Positions 1 through 7,206 of a stretch of 64,000 bases of DNA are shown here, one piece after another; the first letter of the stretch is position 1; every line of letters starts with the position of its first letter. Position numbers and translations under genes: made by a program. Below the pieces are notes generated by a model. It searched no databases. It worked only from the letters and a program-made list of their open reading frames with translations, and was not told the origin of the DNA. Origin of the DNA: Candidatus Melainabacteria bacterium (GTDB lineage Bacteria; Cyanobacteriota; Vampirovibrionia; Obscuribacterales; Obscuribacteraceae). The stretch spans positions 186,001 to 250,000 of the forward strand of contig JADJWK010000002.1 in NCBI GenBank assembly GCA_016716405.1, read 5' to 3'.

Positions 1-56
1 TTCGGAAAAACCATCTCAACCATGCGGGTTTCAAATTCGTTCTTATTTTCATTCAT
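1..56 (-). CDS. 5' end of a gene leaving the window; possible acyl-CoA thioesterase
   Basis: Only the first 18 codons are present, reading MNENKNEFETRMVEMVFP on the minus strand without a stop. An AGGAAA ribosome-binding site lies about 7 bases before the ATG at 56, which supports a real start. The stretch TRMVEMVFP resembles the N-terminus of hotdog-fold acyl-CoA thioesterases (YciA/BFIT group), which continue with a TNxxGTLFGG motif. That continuation lies outside the window, so the family call is a guess from a few residues; the start itself is better supported. Confidence 0.4.
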   Translation of the reverse strand, partial: MNENKNEFETRMVEMVFP

Positions 57-448
57 GCGAAATTTCCTAATAAAAAGTTCCCGCTCGTGACCAGGAACTC
101 AATTTCGTATGAATGACAGAATGCCATTGTTCATAGAAATTTCCTCCTTGCCTCGAAGAGGTAAATTCAAAAGTCGTATTCAGGTGGGCAGTCTGACTTG
201 CAATTTCTTGCTTCACAGTTGCGGGACAGCGGTGGATTCTCACCACACTTTCCCCACCAGATCGCATATGCGATCCCTTTACTTGCTGAACACGTGAGTG
301 TTTTTTGCTCGATTTCTTTATAGCCGGGAGATCGCTTCCAGCGATTGCTTGACTAGCGATCCCGATAGATTTCTTATTATTCGAGCCATAGTTGGAAAAG
401 AGATAAGTTGGAAGAGATAAGTTGGACAGGGGGCGATAAAATGCCTTT
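57..448. other. Intergenic region, divergent promoters presumed
   Basis: The stretch separates the minus-strand start at 56 from the flavoprotein gene at 449. It is more AT-rich than the genes around it. No open frame in it has a convincing start and composition. The only structure seen is a 14-base tandem duplication just before the flavoprotein gene. Promoters for both flanking genes should lie here, but no clear -35/-10 pair is visible. Confidence 0.4.
399..426. repeat. Perfect 14-base tandem duplication
   Basis: The unit agagataagttgga occurs twice head to tail (399-412 and 413-426), preceded by a partial match (gttgga, 391-396). It sits directly upstream of the ribosome-binding region of the flavoprotein gene. 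It looks like a recent slippage duplication and moves any upstream promoter 14 bases further from the start. Confidence 0.7.
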
Positions 449-1729
449 ATGCCCGAGCTCGATCCACAAGTGTCAGCTATAGTCCCGGAGGACTGCCGGG
501 GGCGCAGCGTTGCCATCATCGGCGGAGGCCCTGCCGGTCTCATGGCTGCCGAGGTGCTGGCCAGCGCCGGTGCCGGCGTGGATGTATACGAGTCCATGCC
601 CACCCTTGGACGGAAGTTCCTGAGGGCCGGTCTGGGGGGATTGAACATCACCCACAGCGAGCCGTATCCGGCATTCTGCTCGCGCTATGGCGACCGGCAG
701 AGCCGGTTGCAGGAGGCTCTCGATCGGTTCTCTCCTGAAGCTCTGCGAGAATGGGTGCACGGGCTCGGGATCGATACGTTTGTCGGCACCTCCGGCAGGG
801 TTTTTCCTACCGAGATGAAAGCAGCACCATTGCTTCGCGCCTGGGTGCATCGTCTCCGCAATAGCGGAGTGCGTTTTCATGTCAACTGCAAGTGGCTTGG
901 ATTCGATGTTGATGGCTCAATTCGGATGGAAGGTCCTGATGGCGAATCGACCATCGAAGCCGATGCCGTTGTCCTGGCTCTGGGTGGTGCCAGCTGGCCT
1001 CAGTTGGGATCGACGGGGTCGTGGTCCGAGTGGTTGCGCGAGCGAGGCGTCGAGATGGCACCTTGGCAGAGCGCCAATTGCGGATTCGATGTCTCATGGA
1101 CCGAGCATCTGCGTGAAAAGTTCGCGGGAGCGCCACTGAAAGCAGTATCGCTCACATTCGTAGGTCTCGACGGGCGCTCCGAAACCAGGGAGGGAGAGCT
1201 TCTCATCAGTGAGTACGGGGTGGAAGGCAGCCTGATCTATTCCTTCTCGACGCGCCTGCGGGATTACATAAATGTTCACGGGCACGCTACTTTCGAGCTG
1301 GATTTGCTGCCCGGACGCAGCGCCGAGCGAGTATTGAAGGACCTGTCACGACCTCGCGGATCGCGCTCCATGCCTCGTCATCTACAGGGCTGTTTTGGCG
1401 ATGATGCTTTGAAGAGAGCTTTGCTGTTCGAAGTTCTCACCCGAGAGCAGATTGCCGATCCGGCTCTTCTTGCCAGGTACGTGAAGGCCCTGCCGATTAC
1501 AGTGAAGTCCACCCGCCCCATCGCTGAGGCAATCAGTAGCGCTGGTGGTGTTTGCTTCAGCTCGCTGGATAAGAACTATATGCTCGAGGCTGTGCCGGGG
1601 GTTTTCGTGGCAGGCGAGATGATCGACTGGGAAGCTCCCACTGGTGGATATCTGCTCACCGCCTGTTTCGCCACTGGACGGCAGGCTGCTCTCGGGGTGA
1701 CCAGGTGGCTCTCGGGAGCGTCAGGATGA
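449..1729 (+). CDS. FAD-dependent oxidoreductase, TIGR03862-type (HI0933-like) flavoprotein
   Basis: The 426-residue protein has an N-terminal dinucleotide-binding motif (VAIIGGGPAGLMAA, about residues 20-33), then GRKFLRAGLGGLNITHSE, typical of the HI0933-like family where it contacts FAD. A C-terminal GVFVAGEMIDWEAPTGGYLL segment forms the second FAD-contacting stretch. The substrate of this family is unknown; members are soluble flavoproteins near rRNA-modifying enzymes or of stress-related function. Length is normal for TIGR03862. The ATG at 449 has a poorly spaced ribosome-binding site: AGGGGG at 428-433 is ideally placed for the out-of-frame ATG at 441, which opens a 13-codon ORF. No obvious operon partner follows. 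Confidence 0.85.
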   Translation: MPELDPQVSAIVPEDCRGRSVAIIGGGPAGLMAAEVLASAGAGVDVYESMPTLGRKFLRAGLGGLNITHSEPYPAFCSRYGDRQSRLQEALDRFSPEALREWVHGLGIDTFVGTSGRVFPTEMKAAPLLRAWVHRLRNSGVRFHVNCKWLGFDVDGSIRMEGPDGESTIEADAVVLALGGASWPQLGSTGSWSEWLRERGVEMAPWQSANCGFDVSWTEHLREKFAGAPLKAVSLTFVGLDGRSETREGELLISEYGVEGSLIYSFSTRLRDYINVHGHATFELDLLPGRSAERVLKDLSRPRGSRSMPRHLQGCFGDDALKRALLFEVLTREQIADPALLARYVKALPITVKSTRPIAEAISSAGGVCFSSLDKNYMLEAVPGVFVAGEMIDWEAPTGGYLLTACFATGRQAALGVTRWLSGASG

Positions 1730-1968
1730 ATTCGCTCAAGAGCCTGAGAGCCGCATCCTATCGTCCGAAAGACTGATGGCTAAGTGCGCTAGCCAGGGTA
1801 TGTTAAGCTCAGAGGCCTTTTATAGCAGGAATCTGGCAGGCTGAGGGCTTGTTAAGAAAAGCTGTATGCAGGTGTGCGGTTGGTTTTCGGTAATGGTTCC
1901 AGGCGCATGATTACCTCATTTTACTCCAACGGTGTGTGTCTGATACGCTGGATGCAAGGAGGCTCATC

Positions 1969-2301
1969 ATGAAAGGAAAGCAGCTTGCAGTAGTAAGCGT
2001 CATCGGCGCCTTCAGTTTGCTGGTGCTTCTGCTTTCGCCCACGATGAGGCCCATTGAGAATACGGCTCAGCAAGAGATAGGCGGACCGGCGCCGTGCATT
2101 GTTCTTGCCCAGACGCGAACGGTCTACCTTGCAGAGGTCAAGACACGGATCGGCGGTGTCGGCGCATCGACAGTGTCTAGGTTCATAGGACTACTGCAGC
2201 ATTTCCAGCTAGAGTCTCAAGGGAACATGGAGCAACAGAAGTTGGCGAGCGGCAGTTTACCCCGCCCAATCTGGCTCTTGAACCGTTCCTTGTTGATTTG
2301 A
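1969..2301 (+). CDS. Small protein with N-terminal membrane segment, unknown function
   Basis: The 110-residue product begins MKGKQLAVVSVIGAFSLLVL: a short basic start and one hydrophobic stretch of about 20 residues, a signal anchor or uncleaved signal sequence. The rest is unremarkable, without recognised motifs. The ATG at 1969 is chosen over an earlier in-frame start at 1936 because AAGGAGG lies 6-8 bases before it. Not recognised as a family; composition is less regular than in the large genes, so it could be a fast-evolving or recently formed gene. Confidence 0.5.
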   Translation: MKGKQLAVVSVIGAFSLLVLLLSPTMRPIENTAQQEIGGPAPCIVLAQTRTVYLAEVKTRIGGVGASTVSRFIGLLQHFQLESQGNMEQQKLASGSLPRPIWLLNRSLLI

Positions 2302-2565
2302 GTTTTTGCTGACCATTTCGGCGAGCAGCGGACTGCTTGCGCATCGTGCGTAATGGTCTGGCGTGCGGGTGCGGGCGGACATTGCTGTCGCATTCTTAGT
2401 CGAAGTTGGCCCAAGTGCTGTGCTTCAGAACTGAAGAACGCAAAGAATCGCACTCGAAGATAGCTCACTTTCAGAAGCGGTCAGGCTTGCGCTGGCCGCG
2501 CAGATCCAGGATGCCGCATTGCGTGCGGCGATCAGGTGACCGTACTTTCTCAGGAGGCTTCAACC

Positions 2566-2868
2566 ATGATACTGATTACAATACCGCAAGAGTCGTTCGA
2601 CTATGAATCAATGTCCGAACGCGGTGAATGGTACGTCGCTACAGACGTGCCCGGCGACAAGAGCATCGAGGATTTGAACATCGAAAAGGAATCGGGGGCA
2701 ATAGTGCTTGATTGCCGGAAGGGATTCCAGCTCGGAGACGGGAGCAAGGGCAACGTCGAGTTGCTCCTCTGGGGTACACCTGGGCAACTGGTAGCGGCTC
2801 AAGAACGATTCAAGTTGCAGCCACTGGTCGACGCTCAGCTAGATCGGCCAGAGATCTACTGGGGTTGA
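2566..2868 (+). CDS. Hypothetical small acidic protein
   Basis: The 100-residue protein starts MILITIPQESFDYESMSERG and has no signal peptide, membrane segment or known motif. It is acidic, suggesting a cytoplasmic location. The ATG at 2566 follows a good CAGGAGG ribosome-binding site; an upstream in-frame start at 2536 lacks one. The LRV-repeat gene begins 29 bases after the stop, so the two are probably co-transcribed. No function can be assigned. Confidence 0.6.
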   Translation: MILITIPQESFDYESMSERGEWYVATDVPGDKSIEDLNIEKESGAIVLDCRKGFQLGDGSKGNVELLLWGTPGQLVAAQERFKLQPLVDAQLDRPEIYWG

Positions 2869-2897
2869 GGATCTTAAGATGGGAGCTTAGACGACTA

Positions 2898-3533
2898 ATG
2901 AGTAAAACAGACTATATACGGGCTGGACGATTGTCCACACCGATCGAGGTTCTGGAAAGGCTCGCTCAAGCACCATGCTCGAAAATTCGAGCCAGAGTGG
3001 CGGAGAATTGCTCGAGTCCGCCGCAAGTTCTTGAGCGCTTGAGCCGCGATCAAAACATAGATGTGCGCATTGCCGTTGGCTGGAATCCTAAGACGCCACC
3101 TTCGATTCTGTGGAAATTGGCGTTGGACTGCCATGTCGATGTGAGGTTCAGCCTTGCCGATAATGCTAACACCGCCTCTATGATCCTGATCTGGTTATCG
3201 GAGGATGAGAACCCTTACATAGCGCACAGAGCCTTGAAGACCATGGAAGCCGTTGCGATCAGCCGCGGCGAGAAACGTACAGAAGGAGGTTCAGAGATGT
3301 CTGCCAAAACAATCGAGCGTATGTTACGACGCATGCTGACCAGAAGGGAACGGCTGACCGGGCGAGACGCCGTGAGGCTTAAGGATCTCATTCTCGAAGA
3401 TGGCTACCTGAGCAGGAGTGAGAGAAAGATCCTGCATTATGCCATCGAGAATGGTCTCCTCGAAGACGAGGCCTTTGAGATCTTTCTCGACCTGATTCTC
3501 GACAAGGGAAATACGGATAAGGCGATTGCCTGA
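2898..3533 (+). CDS. LRV (leucine-rich repeat variant) protein with C-terminal helical domain
   Basis: The 211-residue protein has about four LRV-type repeats of 23-26 residues in its first 110 residues, each with the pattern R-x-x-(V/L)A-x-N-x-x-(S/T)PP-x-x-L-x-x-L (for example RARVAENCSSPPQVLERL). Such repeats form a helical superhelix, likely a protein-binding surface. The C-terminal 80 residues are a separate charged helical domain. The start at 2898 has only a distant GGGAG, whereas an in-frame internal ATG at 3297 carries a strong AGAAGGAGG, so the C-terminal domain may also be made alone. It follows the small acidic gene and precedes the universal stress gene by 30 bases, suggesting one transcript. 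Confidence 0.65.
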   Translation: MSKTDYIRAGRLSTPIEVLERLAQAPCSKIRARVAENCSSPPQVLERLSRDQNIDVRIAVGWNPKTPPSILWKLALDCHVDVRFSLADNANTASMILIWLSEDENPYIAHRALKTMEAVAISRGEKRTEGGSEMSAKTIERMLRRMLTRRERLTGRDAVRLKDLILEDGYLSRSERKILHYAIENGLLEDEAFEIFLDLILDKGNTDKAIA

Positions 3534-3563
3534 TAGTTACACGGCCAGTGAAAGGAGATAGTC

Positions 3564-4517
3564 ATGAATATTCTAGTTGCCATCGACAGGTCACCTGGAG
3601 CGCAGGCTGCACTGGCGGCAGCTTTGGCGCGCCAGTGGCCGGAGGGGACGTCGTTTCGGATTCTGACTGTCCTGTCACGAAGAGGAGAGGGGCCAATCGA
3701 TCGGGAGAGCATGTACCGCGAATTCGGGGAGGCACATCGACTTATCGATCGAGTGACTTCCGAGCTTGAAGGTCTCTGTCCTGATTCACCGGTAGCCGGC
3801 CAAATCGATGTTGGCGCTCCCGCCACAAGTATTCTCAGGCTGGCACATAGTTGGCCGGCTGACCTGATTATTGTGGGCCCGCATGATCGTGAGCTATTCG
3901 GGCGGTTTTTCATTGGAAGCGTATCGAAAGCTGTTCTGCAGAAGGCGGACTGCTCGGTCCTTGTAGCCAGGAACACAGGCTCGGTGCCTGCGGACGTGGA
4001 CAATCACGTGCTTGTGGCGGTCGATGATACGGCCGGCTCGCAAAGAGCGATCGCTTCGATCTTGAAGTCGGCCTGGCCGAAGAACACGCGGTTTTACCTG
4101 GTTACGGCAGCGGCTCCGAATCAAACCATGTACAGCTACGAGCCCAGCGTTGTCAGTCATCTTCGCGCACTCGACCAGCGCGATGAATACCTGAGTAGCC
4201 TTGATGGTATGATGCAGCAGCTGGCACAGTGTTTCGAGTCAGCATTTGGCCCCGGGTCCGTCGGCTATTCCGTGGTCGACGGCGAGCCGGAGAGCGTCAT
4301 TCTTGACACTGCCAAAAGGCTGGACGTGCAACTGATAACCCTTGGCGCCAGTGGTCGGCCCGACTTTAGGAGAAAGCTCATGGGCTCAGTATCCGAGGCC
4401 GTGGCGCTGAAAGCGCATTGCTCGGTGCAGGTGATGCGGACCAGCGTGTTGCCGCTCTGCTCGCGAGCGCGCAGTCACAACTCGACGAGCGGAGTGCGTT
4501 CCGTCAGCGGCTTTTGA
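3564..4517 (+). CDS. Universal stress protein, two tandem USP domains
   Basis: The 317-residue cytoplasmic protein contains two UspA folds (about residues 1-140 and 150-300). Each begins with the typical strand (MNILVAIDRSPGAQAALA; NHVLVAVDDTAGSQRAIA). The second carries an intact ATP-binding signature G-2x-G-9x-G-S (GASGRPDFRRKLMGS). In the first the second glycine is Asp (GPHD...GS), so its nucleotide binding may be weakened. A good AAAGGAGA ribosome-binding site precedes the ATG. USPs respond to stress or energy limitation; the neighbour on the other strand is a nitrosative-stress operon, fitting a stress-defence locus. The last 20 residues beyond the second domain are a divergent tail. 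Confidence 0.9.
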   Translation: MNILVAIDRSPGAQAALAAALARQWPEGTSFRILTVLSRRGEGPIDRESMYREFGEAHRLIDRVTSELEGLCPDSPVAGQIDVGAPATSILRLAHSWPADLIIVGPHDRELFGRFFIGSVSKAVLQKADCSVLVARNTGSVPADVDNHVLVAVDDTAGSQRAIASILKSAWPKNTRFYLVTAAAPNQTMYSYEPSVVSHLRALDQRDEYLSSLDGMMQQLAQCFESAFGPGSVGYSVVDGEPESVILDTAKRLDVQLITLGASGRPDFRRKLMGSVSEAVALKAHCSVQVMRTSVLPLCSRARSHNSTSGVRSVSGF

Positions 4518-4597
4518 CTCCTCGAAGGGAGACGGCTGTTCTATTGTTCTGATGATGGTCTAATGCCACTCCTGCTTGATGGCTGCTTCTCAGGGAG

Positions 4598-5512
4598 TCA
4601 AGCTGGGATAACGTCCTTTTCGAGAAGAAGCGCCTTGGGAAAAAGAATGCTGTTCTCTTTGTGTATATGGATGCGCAGGTCCTGATCGAGAGCCGTGAGA
4701 CCACCGACAAGGGCCTTCCAGCTGGCACAGGCATCAGGAGGTGCGACATACTCACCGGTCAACTCACGCATCCTGGTTAGTGCCCGACCAGCATCCTCAT
4801 GCTCGGATTCCATGCATCTTATCGGATTGGCTACCGTCCCAAAAGGAGGACCCTGGGCGGTTGTCTGCGATTCGAGACTGCGAATGTATGGAAACAGGAC
4901 CATCTCTTCTTTCAGCGTGTGCTGCTCGATCTCCTGTCTCAGCTCGCGAAACACGTTCATTAACTCTATCAATTCAGGCGCTCTGTCCCCGTGGACTCCT
5001 GCCACCTTTTCGCTCAGCCTGGACAGTCGAGGCAGCTCCCTCTTGAGATATGCATGGTGAGTGCCTTCTATGTGATCGATCAGGTCCGATACCGGCGAGC
5101 CGCTCCATCGTTCTGATGAGCTTCCGGTATTCGCATCATTGCTTGCGAGACGATCGAGAACGGTGCGAAGATCTACGCCGCTTTTCCGGCAAGCATCTTC
5201 CAGCGATTGTTTGCCACCACAGCAGAAATCCAGACCGAACTCATCGAATACACTGGCCCGGAGGGGTTCTTGAGCTACCAGGGCGCCGATAGCCTGTACT
5301 GCGAGATTGTTTCCGTAGCTTGCATTGAGCGTGTCAAGCACCTTCTCGAGCTCTCCTATCCCGCAGTAGTCGGTGCATTCCTCGATAGGCAAATGCCTGA
5401 CCGAATAGAGACATTCGCCCTCCACATCGACCCCATATCGTTTGAAAACCTCCGCGGCTTCCGGGCAAGTCTCTAGAATCTCTTGAATCGAACTGGCTTT
5501 CGTAACTTTCAT
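4598..5512 (-). CDS. Iron-sulfur cluster repair di-iron protein (RIC / ScdA / YtfE family)
   Basis: The 304-residue protein has three parts: an N-terminal Cys-containing DUF1858-like module (residues 1-65, with GECLYSV and ECTDYC), a ScdA_N domain (FDEFGLDFCCGGKQSLEDAC, about 90-115), and a hemerythrin-like di-iron domain with spaced His/Glu ligands (HIEGTHHAYL, QHTLKEEMVLFPYI, ESEHEDAG, HIHKENSILFPKAL). RIC proteins repair Fe-S centres damaged by nitric oxide or peroxide. The ATG at 5512 has AGGTGGGA upstream and is preferred over an extension to 5548. It is the last gene of a three-gene operon after the small Cys protein and the rubredoxin-like gene. The extra N-terminal module is an expansion relative to E. 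coli YtfE. Confidence 0.92.
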   Translation of the reverse strand: MKVTKASSIQEILETCPEAAEVFKRYGVDVEGECLYSVRHLPIEECTDYCGIGELEKVLDTLNASYGNNLAVQAIGALVAQEPLRASVFDEFGLDFCCGGKQSLEDACRKSGVDLRTVLDRLASNDANTGSSSERWSGSPVSDLIDHIEGTHHAYLKRELPRLSRLSEKVAGVHGDRAPELIELMNVFRELRQEIEQHTLKEEMVLFPYIRSLESQTTAQGPPFGTVANPIRCMESEHEDAGRALTRMRELTGEYVAPPDACASWKALVGGLTALDQDLRIHIHKENSILFPKALLLEKDVIPA

Positions 5513-5547
5513 GATGGATCCCACCTTCGTTTGACTTTTGTATGGCA

Positions 5548-5760
5548 CTAGTTTTGCTTTTGGATGAAGGAATTTAGATCGGCGACGAGCTGGTCGATGT
5601 CATCGATATGGCACATGTCCTCGCAGTCCTCAATCTCGAAATCCAGCACGGCATCGGGACATTCGTCTTCGACACAGACGCCGTGCTTCTCGAAAATCGC
5701 AAGGGCATCCCTGTTCGTTTCGATCACTTCCCGTACTGTTGTATTTCTTGTGACAATCAT
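5548..5760 (-). CDS. Small DUF1858-like Cys protein, paralogous to the RIC N-terminal module
   Basis: The 70-residue protein (MIVTRNTTVREVIETNRDALAI...) matches the first 65 residues of the neighbouring RIC protein: a TVxEVIE start, a FEKHGVCVEDEC segment against FKRYGVDVEGEC, and an acidic EDCEDMC against EECTDYC. This is the DUF1858-like fold, proposed in other proteins as a small redox or cluster-associated domain. A clear AGGGGAGG ribosome-binding site precedes the ATG. It lies 35 bases upstream of RIC in the same operon. A stand-alone copy of a domain fused to the next gene suggests domain duplication; function is inferred only from context. Confidence 0.8.
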   Translation of the reverse strand: MIVTRNTTVREVIETNRDALAIFEKHGVCVEDECPDAVLDFEIEDCEDMCHIDDIDQLVADLNSFIQKQN

Positions 5761-5778
5761 TGCTATTCACCTCCCCTG

Positions 5779-5970
5779 CTAACTAACAGACTCCACGGGT
5801 ACACAGGTGCAGGTCTCGAACATGTCTGTCGTGCCCGAGCAATCAGGATGCTTGAAGTCTGCCGGAAGCTGGTTGAAAGGCGTGCCCGCGCTGACCTCGA
5901 GAGCGGTGTCCCCCTTTTTGTCTTCATATATGTAGTCGCATAACGGACAGATGTGTTTTGTGGAATCCAT
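5779..5970 (-). CDS. Rubredoxin-like protein with an atypical His in place of one Cys
   Basis: The 63-residue protein opens with the first rubredoxin knuckle (CPLCDYIYEDKKGD) and continues with the conserved GTPFNQLPADF segment. The second knuckle, CPxC in rubredoxins, reads HPDCSG, with CAT encoding His at the third ligand. A further CTC pair lies near the C-terminus. Rubredoxins carry one electron on an Fe(Cys)4 site and donate to di-iron proteins; encoding it with RIC suggests it could serve that protein. An AGAAGGAGG site lies 6-7 bases before the ATG. Whether iron binding is preserved (Cys3His, or a C-terminal Cys substituting) cannot be told from sequence. Confidence 0.85.
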   Translation of the reverse strand: MDSTKHICPLCDYIYEDKKGDTALEVSAGTPFNQLPADFKHPDCSGTTDMFETCTCVPVESVS

Positions 5971-5996
5971 GAGTTGCCTCCTTCTCTATTCGGGAT

Positions 5997-6018
5997 AATT
6001 GGACCTTTATATCCAATT
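5997..6018 (-). promoter_or_regulatory. Perfect 7+8+7 inverted repeat upstream of the rubredoxin/RIC operon
   Basis: AATTGGA and TCCAATT form a perfect dyad with an 8-base spacer containing TATAAAGG on the operon strand. It lies about 26 bases before the first start codon, where a promoter or operator is expected. The spacer could supply a -10-like TATAAA. This is a plausible binding site for a repressor or activator sensing NO or oxidative stress; no known consensus was matched. Confidence 0.45.
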
Positions 6019-6089
6019 TAGCCTATTTCACCTTTCGTGTCAAGGCGATTCTGGGGCAGGTGAAGTCAGAAGGCGATTCACAGGTGAGG

Positions 6090-6701
6090 TTAGATGATTG
6101 CTCCGTCACGCTTGAAGATTCCCTCCAGGCGGTTGAGCGGCAGATGGTCAGCTAGCTTGCTTGTTGCTACATAAGCAAGCTAGCTTGGCGCAGCCAGACC
6201 TTTCTCAATTACTTCCTTCGGCTTGTCCGCCACAATCACCTGCTCGCCGCAGCTCTTGCAAGACCTTTTGAGCCTTACATGCTCAATCACTCGAATAGAT
6301 GCGGGCGTGTAATCGTACTGCTCGGAGACTTCTTCTCCGATGATTTCTCTTACTGTGCTGCAATAAGGACAGGGCCTCTCTGACTCATCCACATTATACT
6401 CTCGCCTCACACGGGGAAGATCCTTGGGCGGCTTCTTGCGCCCGTGCGTCTTGCGAACCTGCTCGGCTTCGCCAGCCGGTTGGGAATCATCAGCCTCCGG
6501 CTCGGTGGGCTGCTCCCCAAATAGCCTCAATTGCCCGACTAAAATCGTCTCGCTCTTCCTGCCGTATCTAGCCCTCAGTAGCACCTGGAGCTGTTCTTGC
6601 AAGCTCTCCATCTGCTCATGTATCTGCCGGATCATCTGCTGGCATTGCTCCAGATCATCCGGCAGTTTCAGAGTGGGGGACTTCGGCATGGTATCACTCA
6701 C
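6090..6701 (-). pseudogene. tnpC: IS66 transposase TnpC, truncated with an in-frame TAG
   Basis: The frame opens at a GTG (6701) or ATG (6689) and gives a leucine-zipper-like N-terminus (QCQQMIRQIHEQMESLQEQLQ), the IS66 zinc-finger region (CPYC and CKSCG) and EKGLAAPS before a TAG at 6182-6180. Reading through the TAG gives LAYVATSKLADHLPLNRLEG, still clearly IS66 (consensus LLAYVxxSKYADHLPLYR), until a TAA at 6090. The DDE catalytic domain is absent. Normal length is about 500 residues, so the gene is dead. Confidence 0.85.
6151..6184. repeat. Perfect 12-base inverted repeat across the tnpC nonsense codon
   Basis: gctagcttgctt (6151-6162) and aagcaagctagc (6173-6184) pair perfectly around a 10-base loop. 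The sequence lies inside formerly coding IS66 DNA; one arm contains the premature TAG and the other changes the conserved SKYAD to SKLAD. It has no following T-run on the minus strand, so it is unlikely to be a designed terminator. Confidence 0.75.
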
Positions 6702-6852
6702 GGTGTCATCTCGGGACTGAAATATTGTACCTCAAACGTCCGCTGAAATCCCGGCTTTTTGCCTACCCCAAAAGCCTTCTTTCGGAAAAGCGATCCCCAA
6801 AACCAGGCGCCTGCCCGAAAGGGGCCGTAACATAATAGATATTTCGAGACAC

Positions 6853-7206
6853 TCAGACCGGCGCGCCGACCTGAAATCTTGCCTGCTTTTTGATCGCTTT
6901 CTCATCCAGCCCGTGTAGCAACATCGACAGTGATGTCGCATTGATCTCCAATCCAGCTCCGACGTTTGCCGGCAATGAAAATCGACCCTTCTCGAGCCGC
7001 TTGTAGAAGAGAGCATAGCCACCGTCCTCCCACCAGAGGATCTTCAGTTTCGTGTCCCCCTTGTTTCGGAACAAGTAAAGGTGGCCGGACAGAGGCTCCT
7101 CACCCATCTGAGACCGAACGAGCTCAGCCAGGGAATCGAATGACCGCCTCATATCGACCGGCACCACGCAGACAAAGATGCGGATGCTCGACGGGATACT
7201 CAACAT
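6853..7206 (-). CDS. tnpB: IS66 accessory protein TnpB (Orf2)
   Basis: The 117-residue protein matches IS66 Orf2: MLSIPSSIRIFVCVVPVDMR, then SFDSLAELVRSQMGEEPLSG, HLYLFRNKGDTKLKILWWE and a RLEKGRFSLP segment, all hallmarks. Length is normal and the frame is intact. Its ATG overlaps the tnpA stop (TAATG), so translation is coupled. The function in transposition is required but biochemically undefined. The downstream transposase is broken, so the gene has no working partner here. Confidence 0.92.
   Translation of the reverse strand: MLSIPSSIRIFVCVVPVDMRRSFDSLAELVRSQMGEEPLSGHLYLFRNKGDTKLKILWWEDGGYALFYKRLEKGRFSLPANVGAGLEINATSLSMLLHGLDEKAIKKQARFQVGAPV

Noticed and set aside
67..651. 194-codon minus-strand frame at the left edge
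   Set aside because: Overlaps the flavoprotein gene antisense and the AT-rich intergenic region; no recognisable features.
6151..6184. 12-base hairpin as an intrinsic terminator
   Set aside because: No T-run follows, and translation through it shows former IS66 coding sequence.
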